Shown one piece after another: positions 47,374 through 57,345 of a stretch of 64,000 nt of DNA (positions within the stretch are counted from its first letter, which is position 1; every line of letters begins with the position of its first letter). The stretch is from Carboxylicivirga linearis (GTDB taxonomy: Bacteria > Bacteroidota > Bacteroidia > Bacteroidales > Marinilabiliaceae), in contig NZ_JAGUCO010000019.1 in NCBI RefSeq assembly GCF_018271995.1, positions 44,961 to 108,960 of the forward strand, in the 5' to 3' direction. The notes beneath the pieces were generated by a model. The model did not search any database, was not told the DNA's origin, and saw only the letters and a list, made by a program, of their open reading frames with translations. Both the position numbers and the translations under genes were made by a program.

Positions 47374-48351
47374 TTATCTGAAATTGATACCTACACCGGC
47401 TGTAATTGCCGAGTAATCACCAACAGTATAATCAGCATGTATTGAAAATATCGCCAGGCGAATTCTCATTCCTACGTTAAAATCGAAATTTCCTGTGGAA
47501 TAGTCAAGTGAAATTGGATTTGTTTCAGGTTCATTTGTCGGACCAACATTAAAATCACCTACCACATCAAATGTACTTTTGGTGTTTCCGTATCCAATGC
47601 CTGAATAAAAAGCAACTACAGGTAAATTAGCTCCAATCAACAATCGGCCCGTATATGCATCGGCTGATGTCTCGAGATTACCACTACCAACACTACCACT
47701 AATGCCCAATTTTGATTCAAAATGAGTGTATGCAGCAAGGGCTGAAACCTGTAAAACAGGTATGCGTTTGATAAACGGTATATAATCTTTTAACGAATGT
47801 TTTAATCCTAATCCCCACATGTATGCTTTACCATAATCACCATATTCAACCCTAGGCATAAAACGTCCCATAATTTCGGTATGGAAAGGTAAGCCTACAG
47901 CTCCGGATACCATTGGACTGACAAAGGTATTCATGCCGGAACCATTTAAAGTAACTAATTCTTGTTGGGGAACATCTTGGTGTGCAAAGGCAATTTCTCT
48001 GGCTTTATCTCCAGCCATTGTAGGGGCAATGGTTTGTCCATTCATGGCTTGCAATTGTTCCAAAGATAATTTAGAAACATCAAAACTTTCTTTGGAGCTT
48101 GGGGCAGTGGTGTAAGTACCTGATATGGTAATATCAAATCCAGCCAGTTTATGCACCTTCGCTGAGTTGTACCAACCACTGTTTAAGTTAACGCCTAACA
48201 TTTCACCATAAGGTCGTAAGTATTCTTTTCCTATCAGGTTGGCATCATGCATACCTCCTTTTAAAAGATCTATTGGAAGGTTTTTCTGAGCATTTATTGA
48301 TGTTGTAATCAATAAAAAGGCAGTTGCTACATATATCAGATTTTTCTTCAT
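47374..48351 (-). CDS. DUF6588-like outer-membrane protein, copy 2
   Basis: This 325-residue paralogue of 45322-46314 has a signal peptide ending …TSINAQ. GGMHDANLIGKEYLRPYGEML follows (split about 32-52), then barrel-like strands and an end of AITAGVGINFR. The N-terminal PYGEML…GWYNSAKVHKLAGFDI is closer to the usual DUF6588 pattern than copy 1, so this may be the ancestral copy. It begins 34 bases after the SPOR-like copy 2 gene in the same direction. Confidence 0.78.
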   Translation of the reverse strand: MKKNLIYVATAFLLITTSINAQKNLPIDLLKGGMHDANLIGKEYLRPYGEMLGVNLNSGWYNSAKVHKLAGFDITISGTYTTAPSSKESFDVSKLSLEQLQAMNGQTIAPTMAGDKAREIAFAHQDVPQQELVTLNGSGMNTFVSPMVSGAVGLPFHTEIMGRFMPRVEYGDYGKAYMWGLGLKHSLKDYIPFIKRIPVLQVSALAAYTHFESKLGISGSVGSGNLETSADAYTGRLLIGANLPVVAFYSGIGYGNTKSTFDVVGDFNVGPTNEPETNPISLDYSTGNFDFNVGMRIRLAIFSIHADYTVGDYSAITAGVGINFR

Positions 48352-48385
48352 GTTGTTTTGCTTTAATTGATGTGTGTATTGATTA

Positions 48386-49486
48386 TTATTGATTACTGAT
48401 TAGTTCCAAAGCTTCTTTAACAGAGATGCGTTCATCTTTATTATAAGCTACAATAAAGCCTTTAATATTTTCTTCCTGCATAGTTTTTCGTGCTTTAGTT
48501 ACATCGGTAAACTTACCAAGCGAGTATCTGTACCAACCGTTTCCGGTTTTCTCAATTATCTCAAGGCTACCGCTGTAAGCTTGCTTTAATTGAGACTCTG
48601 AGGCTTTTTGTTTATCAGCTAAAAATTGAATTGATAGAAACACATCCATAACAGATTCGGGTTCTTCCACTGCAGTTTCTTCATTTACAGTAATAACCGA
48701 TTCTTCTTCAGGTGTTTCTTCTGTTTCTTCGGGCATGGCGGCTACCGTAGCAACTGCTGCACCTGTTGCAATGGTTGCCGTTGAAGTTACTTCTGGTTCA
48801 ATAGTTGTAACAGGTACCTGAGTGGTTTCAATCTCTTCAACAACCGGTTCTGGCTGAGGTTCGATAGTGGTTGTAGAGTCAATAACGGCAATAACCTCTT
48901 CCTCTGGTTCAGTAGTTTCTGTAACTTCTTCCTTTGTGGAATTACTTTCTAATACTGACAGGAGGAATTTCTCTTGTAAAGCAATTGCCTTGCTTTGATT
49001 TTCTTGTGCCAGTTCAAGCATCGCAATCATATCAGCAGGTGATGTAAGTCGCTCTGCTTTATTGTATTGCTTTTTAGCTTTTTTCTCAAGAGAATGAACA
49101 TCACTACGAGTTTGTGCTGCCTCAGAATTACCTTCTTTTTCTAAAGCTTTTATTCTTTTGTCCAGAGTGTTAATATGTTTACCATATCCATCTTCGAAGA
49201 AAATGGCGGCTTTCATTTTTGTTTCTGCAATTTTTTGGTTTCGCTTATTAATCTTACGGGTTTTAATTCTTCCTTCCGCATTTTTAAGCGCTTCAACTTC
49301 TTCTTCCAGTTGTTTTACTTCATTAATAACAGAATTGCCCTTCTTTATAAGTTTTTCAGACGATGTCAGTTTTTTAATTTCTTTTTCATTCAGATGTTTT
49401 TTTACTTCATTAGTTTGGGCATTCCCAAAAAATGGGAAAATAAGCATGGCTAAAACAATGGTACTTCTAAAAAGATGATTTAGCAT
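48386..49486 (-). CDS. SPOR-like-domain exported protein, copy 2
   Basis: This is a 366-residue paralogue of 46314-47270. A signal peptide (about 1-23, ending …FFGNAQ) comes first, then EIKKLTSSEKLIKKG (the counterpart of EINKLSKGDKQINKG in copy 1) and long charged coiled-coil helices (about 35-190). A Thr/Glu/Pro/Val-rich linker (about 190-290) precedes the SPOR-like domain (about 293-366: VFLSIQFLADKQKASES, GNGWYRYSLGKF, IKGFIVAYNKDERIS). The long helical part suggests a stalk. It is first in the four-gene run and diverges from the M3 peptidase gene across 178 bp. Confidence 0.75.
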   Translation of the reverse strand: MLNHLFRSTIVLAMLIFPFFGNAQTNEVKKHLNEKEIKKLTSSEKLIKKGNSVINEVKQLEEEVEALKNAEGRIKTRKINKRNQKIAETKMKAAIFFEDGYGKHINTLDKRIKALEKEGNSEAAQTRSDVHSLEKKAKKQYNKAERLTSPADMIAMLELAQENQSKAIALQEKFLLSVLESNSTKEEVTETTEPEEEVIAVIDSTTTIEPQPEPVVEEIETTQVPVTTIEPEVTSTATIATGAAVATVAAMPEETEETPEEESVITVNEETAVEEPESVMDVFLSIQFLADKQKASESQLKQAYSGSLEIIEKTGNGWYRYSLGKFTDVTKARKTMQEENIKGFIVAYNKDERISVKEALELISNQ

Positions 49487-49623
49487 TTCGATAGTTTGTT
49501 GTTTTTGATTAATAGTTGTTTAACTCAAAAGTATTTAAAAATTAAATATACTTTACGCTTTTTAACGAACGATTGTTAAAAAGGTTTGTTGTTTAAAAGT
49601 AATAAAATGACTTCTTACTTGAT

Positions 49624-49631
49624 TATTTTTG
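49624..49631 (+). promoter_or_regulatory. Putative -7 element of the M3 peptidase gene
   Basis: TATTTTTG fits TAnnTTTG and lies 33 bp before the start codon. No convincing -33 TTTG at the right distance was found. Confidence 0.4.
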
Positions 49632-49664
49632 TGACTTCATTAGAAATAGATAAAATTATAGATC

Positions 49665-51686
49665 ATGATAAATCCTTTATTAAAGACATTTGAAACAAAA
49701 CATAATACACCACCATTTGATTTGATTAAAGAAGAGCATTATTTGCCCGCTTTTAAAGAATTAATGGAGGAAGGACGTAAACATTTTAAAGCCATTGTTG
49801 ATAATACCGACGAACCAAGCTTTGCCAATACTATTGAAGCAATGGAAGAAGCCGGACGACAACTAGGAACTGTGAGTAGTTTGTTTTTTAACCTCAATCA
49901 TGCCGAAACCAATGAAAAGATTCAGTCTATTGCGCGTGAGGTATCTCCATTGCTTACCGAATACTCGAATGATATTTGGTTGAATGAATCTTTGTTTTCG
50001 AAAGTGAAGACGGTGTACGACAATAAATCTACCACAAAATATACCGTAGAAGAAGAAAAATTATTGGACGATACCTATAAAGCTTTTGTACGTAAAGGTG
50101 CTTTACTTAAAGGAGAAAAGCGGGAAGAATATCGTAAAATAACTAGTGAGTTATCGCGGTTGAGCCTTGAGTTTGGTGAGAATCTTTTGGCTGAAACAAA
50201 TGGTTTTCAACTTCATTTAACTAATGAAGATGAACTGGAAGGATTGCCGGAAGGATCGCGTTCGGCTGCTCGTGAAGTGGCGCAATCGCAAGAGAAAGAA
50301 GGTTGGGTTTTTACCTTGCATTTCCCAAGTTATGTGCCTTTTATGAAGTACTCATCGCGACGTGATTTACGCAAGCAAATGTTTATGGCCTACTCAACCC
50401 GAGGGCATAACAATAATGAACATGATAATAAGGAAATTATTAAGAAATTAGTTTCCTTGCGTGTAGCTAAAGCACATCTTTTGGGATTTGAAACTCATGC
50501 TCATTATGTGTTGGAAGAGCACATGGCCTTGCATCCTGATAAAGTAAATACCTTTTTACAGGATTTATTGGATGCTTCTTATGAAATAGGTAATGAGGAT
50601 GTGAAAGCAGTTGAAGAATTTGCTCACAAAAATGGATTGGAAGATCCTTTGGAGCGTTGGGATTACCCTTTTTATGCTGAGAAATTAAAAGCAGAGAAAT
50701 ATGGTTTGGATGATGAAGCTACCCGTCCATATTTCAGATTAGAGAAAGTAGAAGAAGGTGTTTTAAGTTTGGCTTCACGATTGTATGGACTTCGTTTTGA
50801 GGAAACAAAAGAGATTTCAAAATATCATAACGAGGTTAAGGTGTTTGAAGTTTATGATGCAGACGATACTTTTCTAAGTGTTTTTTACGTTGATTACTTT
50901 CCTCGTCCGACTAAACAAGGGGGAGCCTGGATGACTTCTTTCCGTGATCAGTATCAAAATGTAAGACCACAGATATCAATCGTATGTAATTTTACTCGTC
51001 CAACTGGTGATACACCGTCGTTACTGACATTTAATGAAGTAAAAACCTTTTTACACGAGTTCGGACATGCTTTGCATGGAATGTTGAGTAATGTAAAATA
51101 CCAAAGCTTATCAGGAACCAATGTGTATCGTGATTTTGTTGAGCTTCCTTCTCAGATTATGGAAAATTGGGCTACTCAAAAAGAGTGGTTAGCAGAAGTG
51201 GGAAAACACTATCAAACGGGTGAGGTAATTCCTCAGGAATTGATTCAAAAGATTATTGATAGCGATAATTACCAAAGTGGATATGCAACAGTTCGTCAGC
51301 TAAGTTTTGGACTAAATGATATGGCCTGGCATTCGTTAAAAGAACCATTTGATGGTGATGTAGTGGAGTTTGAAAAAGAGGCCATGCAGGTTACTGAGTT
51401 ATTTCCTGAAGTGGATGGAACGGCATTTTCAACCGGTTTTTCACATATTTTTGATGGGGGATATGCTGCCGGATATTATGGATATAAATGGGCGGAAGTG
51501 CTGGATGCCGATGCTTTTGATTCATTCCTGGAAAATGGAATCTATGATAAGGCAACTGCTGAGAAATTCAGAAAAGAAATTCTGGAAAAAGGCGGAACTC
51601 AACATCCGATGACTTTATATAAAAATTTTAAAGGTAAAGAGCCCTCAATAGAACCATTGTTAAAGAGAAGCGGATTAATGAAATAA
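49665..51686 (+). CDS. M3-family oligopeptidase (Dcp/OpdA-like)
   Basis: This 673-residue zinc peptidase of family M3 has the metal motif FLHEFGHALHGML (about 464), the third ligand in YRDFVELPSQIMENWA (about 490), and the typical HIFDGGYAAGYYGYKWAEV near the C-terminus (about 590). No signal peptide is seen, so it probably degrades short peptides in the cytoplasm, like oligopeptidase A or peptidyl-dipeptidase Dcp. Which of the two cannot be decided. A strong bidirectional terminator follows it. Confidence 0.93.
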   Translation: MINPLLKTFETKHNTPPFDLIKEEHYLPAFKELMEEGRKHFKAIVDNTDEPSFANTIEAMEEAGRQLGTVSSLFFNLNHAETNEKIQSIAREVSPLLTEYSNDIWLNESLFSKVKTVYDNKSTTKYTVEEEKLLDDTYKAFVRKGALLKGEKREEYRKITSELSRLSLEFGENLLAETNGFQLHLTNEDELEGLPEGSRSAAREVAQSQEKEGWVFTLHFPSYVPFMKYSSRRDLRKQMFMAYSTRGHNNNEHDNKEIIKKLVSLRVAKAHLLGFETHAHYVLEEHMALHPDKVNTFLQDLLDASYEIGNEDVKAVEEFAHKNGLEDPLERWDYPFYAEKLKAEKYGLDDEATRPYFRLEKVEEGVLSLASRLYGLRFEETKEISKYHNEVKVFEVYDADDTFLSVFYVDYFPRPTKQGGAWMTSFRDQYQNVRPQISIVCNFTRPTGDTPSLLTFNEVKTFLHEFGHALHGMLSNVKYQSLSGTNVYRDFVELPSQIMENWATQKEWLAEVGKHYQTGEVIPQELIQKIIDSDNYQSGYATVRQLSFGLNDMAWHSLKEPFDGDVVEFEKEAMQVTELFPEVDGTAFSTGFSHIFDGGYAAGYYGYKWAEVLDADAFDSFLENGIYDKATAEKFRKEILEKGGTQHPMTLYKNFKGKEPSIEPLLKRSGLMK

Positions 51687-51694
51687 TATTAGAG

Positions 51695-51725
51695 GAAGGA
51701 CGGTAATTACCGTCCTTCTTTTTTA
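51695..51725. terminator. Bidirectional terminator between M3 peptidase and antiporter genes
   Basis: GAAGGACGGT (51695-51704), loop AATT, ACCGTCCTTC (51709-51718), then TTTTTTATTT. It is a perfect 10-bp stem and overlaps the stop region of the antiporter gene. Confidence 0.92.
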
Positions 51726-52922
51726 TTTCTTCGTTTTTGATGTGAAAAATTTTGTCATTGGTTCTGCTGAAATACCATGTACAAAAACACTTATTAAAAT
51801 GGTACAACATGCAGTAAGTACAATGGTGTTGCCATAAGCCAGATCACCTTCAAAAACCATAGCTGCAAAAACAATACTGGCTAATCCTCTTGGCCCAAAC
51901 CATGCGATAAATAATTTACTATATCCCGATATTTTGTTATTCAATAAACAAAGCAATACCGGTAGAATTCTGATGACGGTAAGACTAAGGATAGAGTATA
52001 AAATGATGGGTAAGGTTAATAATGGTAGGATTTCAGCCGTGATGACGCTTCCAAAAACAATCCAGACTACAGCATTTAATATTTTACCAACACCAAGAGC
52101 ACCTGTTAGCATTGTGGATTTGTGATTTTTTAACGCCCGGTTAAAGATAAGACCGCCAACAAAGGTGGCAATAAAACCACTACCATCTAATGTTTGTGCC
52201 AATGAAAAACAAGTTAAAGCCATTACTATAACAATTGATGGCTTCCAAGCAGACTCAATCCACTGCTTGGTTAATCCATGTTTTATCACCAAAGATCCCA
52301 AATAAGCTAAAGTGGCACCCACCAAAACTCCAATTCCAATTTCTTTAATAAACAATCCAAATGCAAACCCAAAAGTTACATGCTCATTAGCGTCAAATTT
52401 GTAAATACTCATCAACAGCAGTAAGATAGGAACACATATACCATCATTTAGTCCGCTTTCCACATTTATTCCTTCTCTGACTTTGGCCGGAACACTTTTA
52501 TGGTTTACAACAGGTTCACCCAGAGCAGCATCTGTAGGAGCTAAAATGGTTGAAAGAATCCCCAGTTCAATCCAACTCATTGCCGGAAAAACTAATTTAC
52601 CAATCAGAACTCCAAAAATAATGGTAATGGGTAAACCAATTAATAATAGATGGTACGGAATGGCTATCTGACCTTTTAAAGTTTTTAGATTGGCTTTAGA
52701 AGCATCTGTGAAAAGGACTAAGGCTAAAGCACATTCGGCGAGTGTTTTGTATACTTCTTCATTGAACTTAATGCTGAAAAAATCAATTGTAAATGGTCCC
52801 AGAACAAGTCCCACAAACAAAAAAAACATGGCACTACTAATAGGTTTTTTTTCAACTTTTCCGGCTATTAAACTATAAATTAGGATAATTATGCATAGGA
52901 TGGCGAAGTTCTGATACATCAA
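51723..52922 (-). CDS. Cation:proton antiporter (CPA family)
   Basis: This 399-residue inner-membrane protein has about 12 helices. It has the NhaP-like pattern LAPTDAALGEPVV (about 128), GLNDGICVPILLLLMS (about 157) with the ion-binding Asp, and the late WFGPRGLASIVFAAM (about 345). It has no C-terminal regulatory domain. It exchanges Na+ or K+ for H+, and fits a marine or alkaline setting. It is transcribed alone, converging on the M3 gene. Confidence 0.9.
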   Translation of the reverse strand: MMYQNFAILCIIILIYSLIAGKVEKKPISSAMFFLFVGLVLGPFTIDFFSIKFNEEVYKTLAECALALVLFTDASKANLKTLKGQIAIPYHLLLIGLPITIIFGVLIGKLVFPAMSWIELGILSTILAPTDAALGEPVVNHKSVPAKVREGINVESGLNDGICVPILLLLMSIYKFDANEHVTFGFAFGLFIKEIGIGVLVGATLAYLGSLVIKHGLTKQWIESAWKPSIVIVMALTCFSLAQTLDGSGFIATFVGGLIFNRALKNHKSTMLTGALGVGKILNAVVWIVFGSVITAEILPLLTLPIILYSILSLTVIRILPVLLCLLNNKISGYSKLFIAWFGPRGLASIVFAAMVFEGDLAYGNTIVLTACCTILISVFVHGISAEPMTKFFTSKTKK

Positions 52923-53208
52923 ATTATTTGTATTAGGTTAGGGGTTAATAGTAATTGTTTTAAAAAATAACAATTTATAAAATTTTATATAATCACTCTG
53001 TTATATTACCTGTTTTTTGATGTTGTATTTGTTAAAATCAAATCATGTTATGATGGTATGATTCCCTTGTTTAGTCAGGTAAAAGCTTTATATATCCTTA
53101 ATTGTTTGATTCAATACTTCTATTAAACAAGTTTATAATGAGGATTTTTGGGGTGGTTGTTAATAAAATTATATTCCGTCAGACCGAATTGACCCAATAT
53201 TATGGGAC
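52923..53208. other. Intergenic region without recognisable features
   Basis: This AT-rich gap lies between the antiporter start and the terminator of the chemoreceptor gene. It presumably holds the antiporter promoter. No repeat, hairpin or small ORF stood out. Confidence 0.5.
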
Positions 53209-53236
53209 AAAAAAAGGATGACATATGCCATCCTCT
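53209..53236 (-). terminator. Intrinsic terminator of the porin-chemoreceptor operon
   Basis: GGATG (53216-53220) and CATCC (53229-53233) pair around ACATATGC, itself nearly palindromic. On the minus strand the stem is followed by TTTTTTTG. Confidence 0.82.
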
Positions 53237-53270
53237 TATTTTTGTGCTTACTATTTAGTTATTAAATCTA

Positions 53271-54974
53271 TTAGAAGGTCTGATAATCATCATCTTTATT
53301 TAAATCAAGCTTGATTACATTATCATCAGAAGTAGTTGTTTTCTTCTCTACTTCAGTATTTTTTGGTTCATCTTTAGGAGCAGTTGGTTTTATGTCCTTC
53401 TTCTGTGCTTTTTTGTGACCGATATTAAAGAAAGAAACCACTTTTATAAGATGTTGCGCCTGTTCTGATAAGCTCTCTGCATTGGAAGCTAACTCTTCAC
53501 TTGATGATGCATTTTGCTGAGTAATGCTGTTAAGTTGTTGGATAGCACTATTCACCTGAGCAGCTCCATTGGTTTGCTCCATACTGGCAGCAGCAATTTC
53601 CTGAGTCAGTTTTGAAGTGTTTTCAATTTTAGGAATAGTATCCAGCATAACAATACCTGCCTTTTCTGTTAGTTCCAGTCCGGCTTGTGCCAAACCAACA
53701 ATTTCGTCAGCAGCTACTTTACTGTTTTCCGCCAGTTTGCGCACTTCGGCTGCTACAACCGCAAATCCACGTCCATGTTCTCCTGCTCGTGCAGCTTCAA
53801 CAGCAGCATTTAATGCTAGTATATTGGTTTGAAAAGCAATATCGTTGATGACGGTGATTTTTTCAGCAATTTTTTTATTTGTTTCTTCCACCTTTTGAGC
53901 TTGCTTAGCTACTTCAGTAATACTTATACTGGCTTCAGAAGAAACTTTATCTGTTACATTAGCATTTTCGCTGTTTTGTTCAATGTTTGAAGACATTTCT
54001 TCCATCGTTGACGAAACCTCTTCGATGGAACTGGCCTGTTCGCTGGCCCCTTGTGATAGTTGTTCAGAAGCGCTGCTTAATTGATAACTTGCATTACTTA
54101 TTTCATCCGAACCATTAATGATTGCTTCAACCACATTTCGCAGGTTTGCTAACATAGAGTTTAATGCAGATACCAATTGGCCAATTTCATCTTTGGCCTT
54201 GGTTTTTATAATCTTATCAATGTTTCCTTTTCCTACTTCTTCAACATCCGATACCAGACTAACAATTGGCATTGAAACACGTCTTCCAATAATAATGCTG
54301 GTTGTTATAATTAAAGCTGTAACCACAGTAAAAATAATGAGCAATAGAATGAGTGTATCCCTCATGGCCTTATTACTTTCCTCTGTGTGTAATAATATTT
54401 CATTATCAATTTCATCAGTGTAGTTACCTGTACCAATCACCCAATCATACGGTTTAAAATGAGCACTATAACTTCTCTTGGGTAAAGGTTCGTCAGAATT
54501 GGCTTTAGGCCACCAATATTCCGAGAATCCGTCACCCTCTATAGCGGCATTAATAATATCCTGAACCAGCATATTACCCTTGGCATCTTTAATATCCCAA
54601 CGGTCAGTACCTTCTGTTCCGGAACCTTTAATAAAAACGTTTTGCCCATTTGATTTATCAGCCCAGAAATATCCAACTTCTCCGTACTTCGCTTCACGTA
54701 TGATGTTGGCGGCAAATTTCTCAGTTGAATCTTTAGATAGGCCAAATTCATTGCCTACCTTCTCTATTTGATTAAGCATCGACAAAATAATTTGAGAATG
54801 CTCCTTTATTTTATTGTCGTAATCGCTTCTAAGTAATTCTTCCAACTGTGATAGTTCACGTTTCTGATCGCGGTTTATGACATAAACAAAAATGCTCGAA
54901 ATTATCAGTCCTAAGAATAATGCAGCACTTATTGCAAGCAATACAATCTTATTGGTTATATTAAGCTTTATCAT
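53271..54974 (-). CDS. Methyl-accepting chemotaxis protein with Cache domain
   Basis: This 567-residue transmembrane chemoreceptor has TM1 at about 9-31 and a periplasmic sCache_2-type domain at about 35-190 ([33 protein letters not shown]). TM2 is at about 205-228, with HAMP (about 230-285) and a signalling domain whose hairpin tip reads [20 protein letters not shown] followed by [18 protein letters not shown] (about 385-420). It ends with a charged tail lacking an obvious CheR pentapeptide. It is second in an operon with an outer-membrane porin, 5 bases apart. Chemotaxis genes are otherwise absent from the window. Confidence 0.93.
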   Translation of the reverse strand: MIKLNITNKIVLLAISAALFLGLIISSIFVYVINRDQKRELSQLEELLRSDYDNKIKEHSQIILSMLNQIEKVGNEFGLSKDSTEKFAANIIREAKYGEVGYFWADKSNGQNVFIKGSGTEGTDRWDIKDAKGNMLVQDIINAAIEGDGFSEYWWPKANSDEPLPKRSYSAHFKPYDWVIGTGNYTDEIDNEILLHTEESNKAMRDTLILLLIIFTVVTALIITTSIIIGRRVSMPIVSLVSDVEEVGKGNIDKIIKTKAKDEIGQLVSALNSMLANLRNVVEAIINGSDEISNASYQLSSASEQLSQGASEQASSIEEVSSTMEEMSSNIEQNSENANVTDKVSSEASISITEVAKQAQKVEETNKKIAEKITVINDIAFQTNILALNAAVEAARAGEHGRGFAVVAAEVRKLAENSKVAADEIVGLAQAGLELTEKAGIVMLDTIPKIENTSKLTQEIAAASMEQTNGAAQVNSAIQQLNSITQQNASSSEELASNAESLSEQAQHLIKVVSFFNIGHKKAQKKDIKPTAPKDEPKNTEVEKKTTTSDDNVIKLDLNKDDDYQTF

Positions 54975-54979
54975 GATGC

Positions 54980-56218
54980 TTAGAATTTATAGATGGTGGT
55001 AAATAAATAACGGTAATTGGTAATATTATGGCTGGCAATGAATTGATCGTTTTGTTGCATGTCAGCATAATTAACAGTAGTGGTGGCTAATTCAACCCCC
55101 AATTTTAATTTATTCTTACTATAAGCTATGCGAGGCGACCATCTGGTTAAAGATGTGAGGTCATTAGCAAAGCCGTAGTAAACATCGGGTTTATTCTCAT
55201 GATCAGGTGCTGCAACATGACCAACAAAGAATCCTGCTGACCATTCATTTATTTTGTATTCTACTTCACTCCATAAAGCCAGTGTTTCAGAGTTTTCATA
55301 AGTGCGGTAATCAGTTTCAGGATCTATACTTTTAACACCATAACCTCCAATTAAAAGTAGGTTGGTTAAGTTTTCACCATAAGTTCCGTAACACTTAAAC
55401 AAGAATCGATTATTGCTGTATTTGGCAAATCCACCGATATTATAGGATGATGCTGTTTCTTTGTGAGCAAGACCAGTATCCGTTTTAAGGCGTGGAGCAA
55501 TGGTTTTGTAACCACCAACAACACCGGCCATTATCCCATTTTCGAAAGAGGTTATAAGTCTTGCCTGAAACTCCGGAATGCCCGCATTTCGCAAATACTC
55601 ACCCGAAGCACCGTTGGGACCCCTGTCAGAGAAATCGCGCTGGCTCAAAGCTGAAAGAGACAACTCAACTTTTGATGAAGGTGTATAAGTAAATCGAAAT
55701 TGTGGTGCCCTGCTAAAGGGTTGAATAGGTACAGCTGCTCCCCATGCTATAATCCCAGGGAAACAACTGGTAATAAAAGTTGGATGCCAGGCCTGTCCTA
55801 AAAGAAATCCAATTTTGTCGTTTTTTAGCTGAATAAAAGCATGTCTAAGCCTTGCCGTAGAACTATTGGCATCTGTTGTGCCAAAAAAGTCAAATTCTAA
55901 TACTCCGCTGGTTTGAAAACCATTGAATTTAAACCCAGTCATCGAAAAACGCATTCTCGAATGTAAGTTGAACATTTGCAACTTGCCAAATGCATTCACG
56001 TCATTTCCCAATTCATCTTTCACAACCGGTTTAGGATACAACAGAAATTCTCCTTCTCGTGCGTTAACCGTTTGTCTGGAATCATATTTAACCGAATGGC
56101 TTATGAAACCTGAAATGTTTAACCAATCAAACTTTTCTTTTTTTGGAGTTTCTTGCGCCTTTGCACAAAATACACCTACAGTTAGCATTAGTAATACTAA
56201 ATAATTTTTCCCCTTCAT
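54980..56218 (-). CDS. Outer-membrane porin-like protein
   Basis: This 412-residue exported beta-barrel has a signal peptide (about 1-21, ending …FCAKAQ) and many amphipathic strands ([72 protein letters not shown]), and ends in the aromatic strand [11 protein letters not shown]. The shape recalls DcaP/porin families for small organic acids; I cannot name one with certainty. It sits 5 bases upstream of a Cache-domain chemoreceptor, so its substrate may be the attractant. It is the first gene of the operon. Confidence 0.78.
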   Translation of the reverse strand: MKGKNYLVLLMLTVGVFCAKAQETPKKEKFDWLNISGFISHSVKYDSRQTVNAREGEFLLYPKPVVKDELGNDVNAFGKLQMFNLHSRMRFSMTGFKFNGFQTSGVLEFDFFGTTDANSSTARLRHAFIQLKNDKIGFLLGQAWHPTFITSCFPGIIAWGAAVPIQPFSRAPQFRFTYTPSSKVELSLSALSQRDFSDRGPNGASGEYLRNAGIPEFQARLITSFENGIMAGVVGGYKTIAPRLKTDTGLAHKETASSYNIGGFAKYSNNRFLFKCYGTYGENLTNLLLIGGYGVKSIDPETDYRTYENSETLALWSEVEYKINEWSAGFFVGHVAAPDHENKPDVYYGFANDLTSLTRWSPRIAYSKNKLKLGVELATTTVNYADMQQNDQFIASHNITNYRYLFTTIYKF

Positions 56219-56402
56219 ACTTAAAAAATAAACTCCCCTATAGAAATATAAAATAAGTAGTGTGATACGCTGCTAACGTTATTAGGTTACGCACGAAATG
56301 AATAAAAGGGTTAAAAATATATTATGAACATCCTAGAGTGTTGGATTTGAATAAAAAAGAAGGTAAGTGTTAGAGTATGTGTAATATATACATTAAGAAT
56401 AA

Positions 56403-57182
56403 CTACATTAATTTAGCCGAATTTTTGGCCAGCCGATGACATAAATCCTGTTCTGTGTGTCCCGAATGACCTTTTATCCAATTGAATTCAATTAGCTTTC
56501 CATTGCTTATTTCATCTATTTGTTGCCAGTAATCAGCAAATTTAACTTTTGTACCGTAGGCTGTTTGCCAATTATTATGCTTCCAAAAATGCATCCATTG
56601 AATCATTCCTCTAATCACATAACGGCTATCGGTGATAACTTGTATTTTATCTATCGTTTGTAAACGTTTTAAACCATCTAATACTGCCAATAATTCCATT
56701 TTGTTACTTCCTCCTCCTAAAAAGGATTCGCAAAATATTTCTTTACTTCCATCAGTACTTTCAATTATGCCTCCATAGCCCGATGTCATTGTTTGGGAAG
56801 CATACGAACCGTCGGTATAAACCTTGTGTATTTTTTTAGTTTCGCTGTTACTGGTAGAAATAATTAAATCTTCTTTTCGTCTGTCTAAACGTATAAAAGA
56901 ATTGTAGGCAGAATCTTCCAGAAAATTAAAATCTTCGATAAAAACACAGTTGATTTCCTGGCCTACCATCAAGTTTCGTTTTGATGCTGAGAGTATAACT
57001 TTTTTAAACTGAAAAAGGGATTTTTGAATGATATTGGTGAGATCGTTTTTATGTTTAAAGTGGAATTCTTTATTTCTAAGAGAATACTTGAAATTAACCC
57101 GACAGGAGCAATAGCATGCTAAACCGATAATGGTATGATCAGTTACAGACTCTATGATTATAACTAGTTTTATCGGTTTCAA
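56403..57182 (-). CDS. RNase HI-domain protein with N-terminal extension
   Basis: This 259-residue protein has a C-terminal RNase H fold (about 116-259). Catalytic carboxylates are D124 (YTDGSYAS), E163 (NKMELLAVL) and D185 (VITDSRYV). The substrate-loop His is in IKGHSGHTE (about 237). The fourth carboxylate (D134 of E. coli, in CDELA) is replaced by His249 (CHRLA). The first 115 residues are not a known RNA/hybrid-binding domain. It should cut RNA in RNA:DNA hybrids if active. It is monocistronic. Confidence 0.86.
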   Translation of the reverse strand: MKPIKLVIIIESVTDHTIIGLACYCSCRVNFKYSLRNKEFHFKHKNDLTNIIQKSLFQFKKVILSASKRNLMVGQEINCVFIEDFNFLEDSAYNSFIRLDRRKEDLIISTSNSETKKIHKVYTDGSYASQTMTSGYGGIIESTDGSKEIFCESFLGGGSNKMELLAVLDGLKRLQTIDKIQVITDSRYVIRGMIQWMHFWKHNNWQTAYGTKVKFADYWQQIDEISNGKLIEFNWIKGHSGHTEQDLCHRLAKNSAKLM

Positions 57183-57240
57183 AATAAAGTATTTAAATTA
57201 CCCAAAAACTATTACTACGGTATAGAAGAATTAAATTTAA

Positions 57241-57270
57241 AACAAAAAGCCCATTAATAATAATGAGCTA
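57241..57270 (-). terminator. Intrinsic terminator of the TPR-protein gene
   Basis: AGC-C-CATTA (57248-57256) pairs with TAATG-A-GCT (57261-57269), one mismatch, loop ATAA. Read on the minus strand it ends in TTTTTGTTTT. Confidence 0.82.
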
Positions 57271-57345
57271 GTTAATTATTGAGAATAATAATACGTTACA
57301 ATGCATTTATATTCTATTAGAGAGAATGCTTTTTGTCTCTACGTT

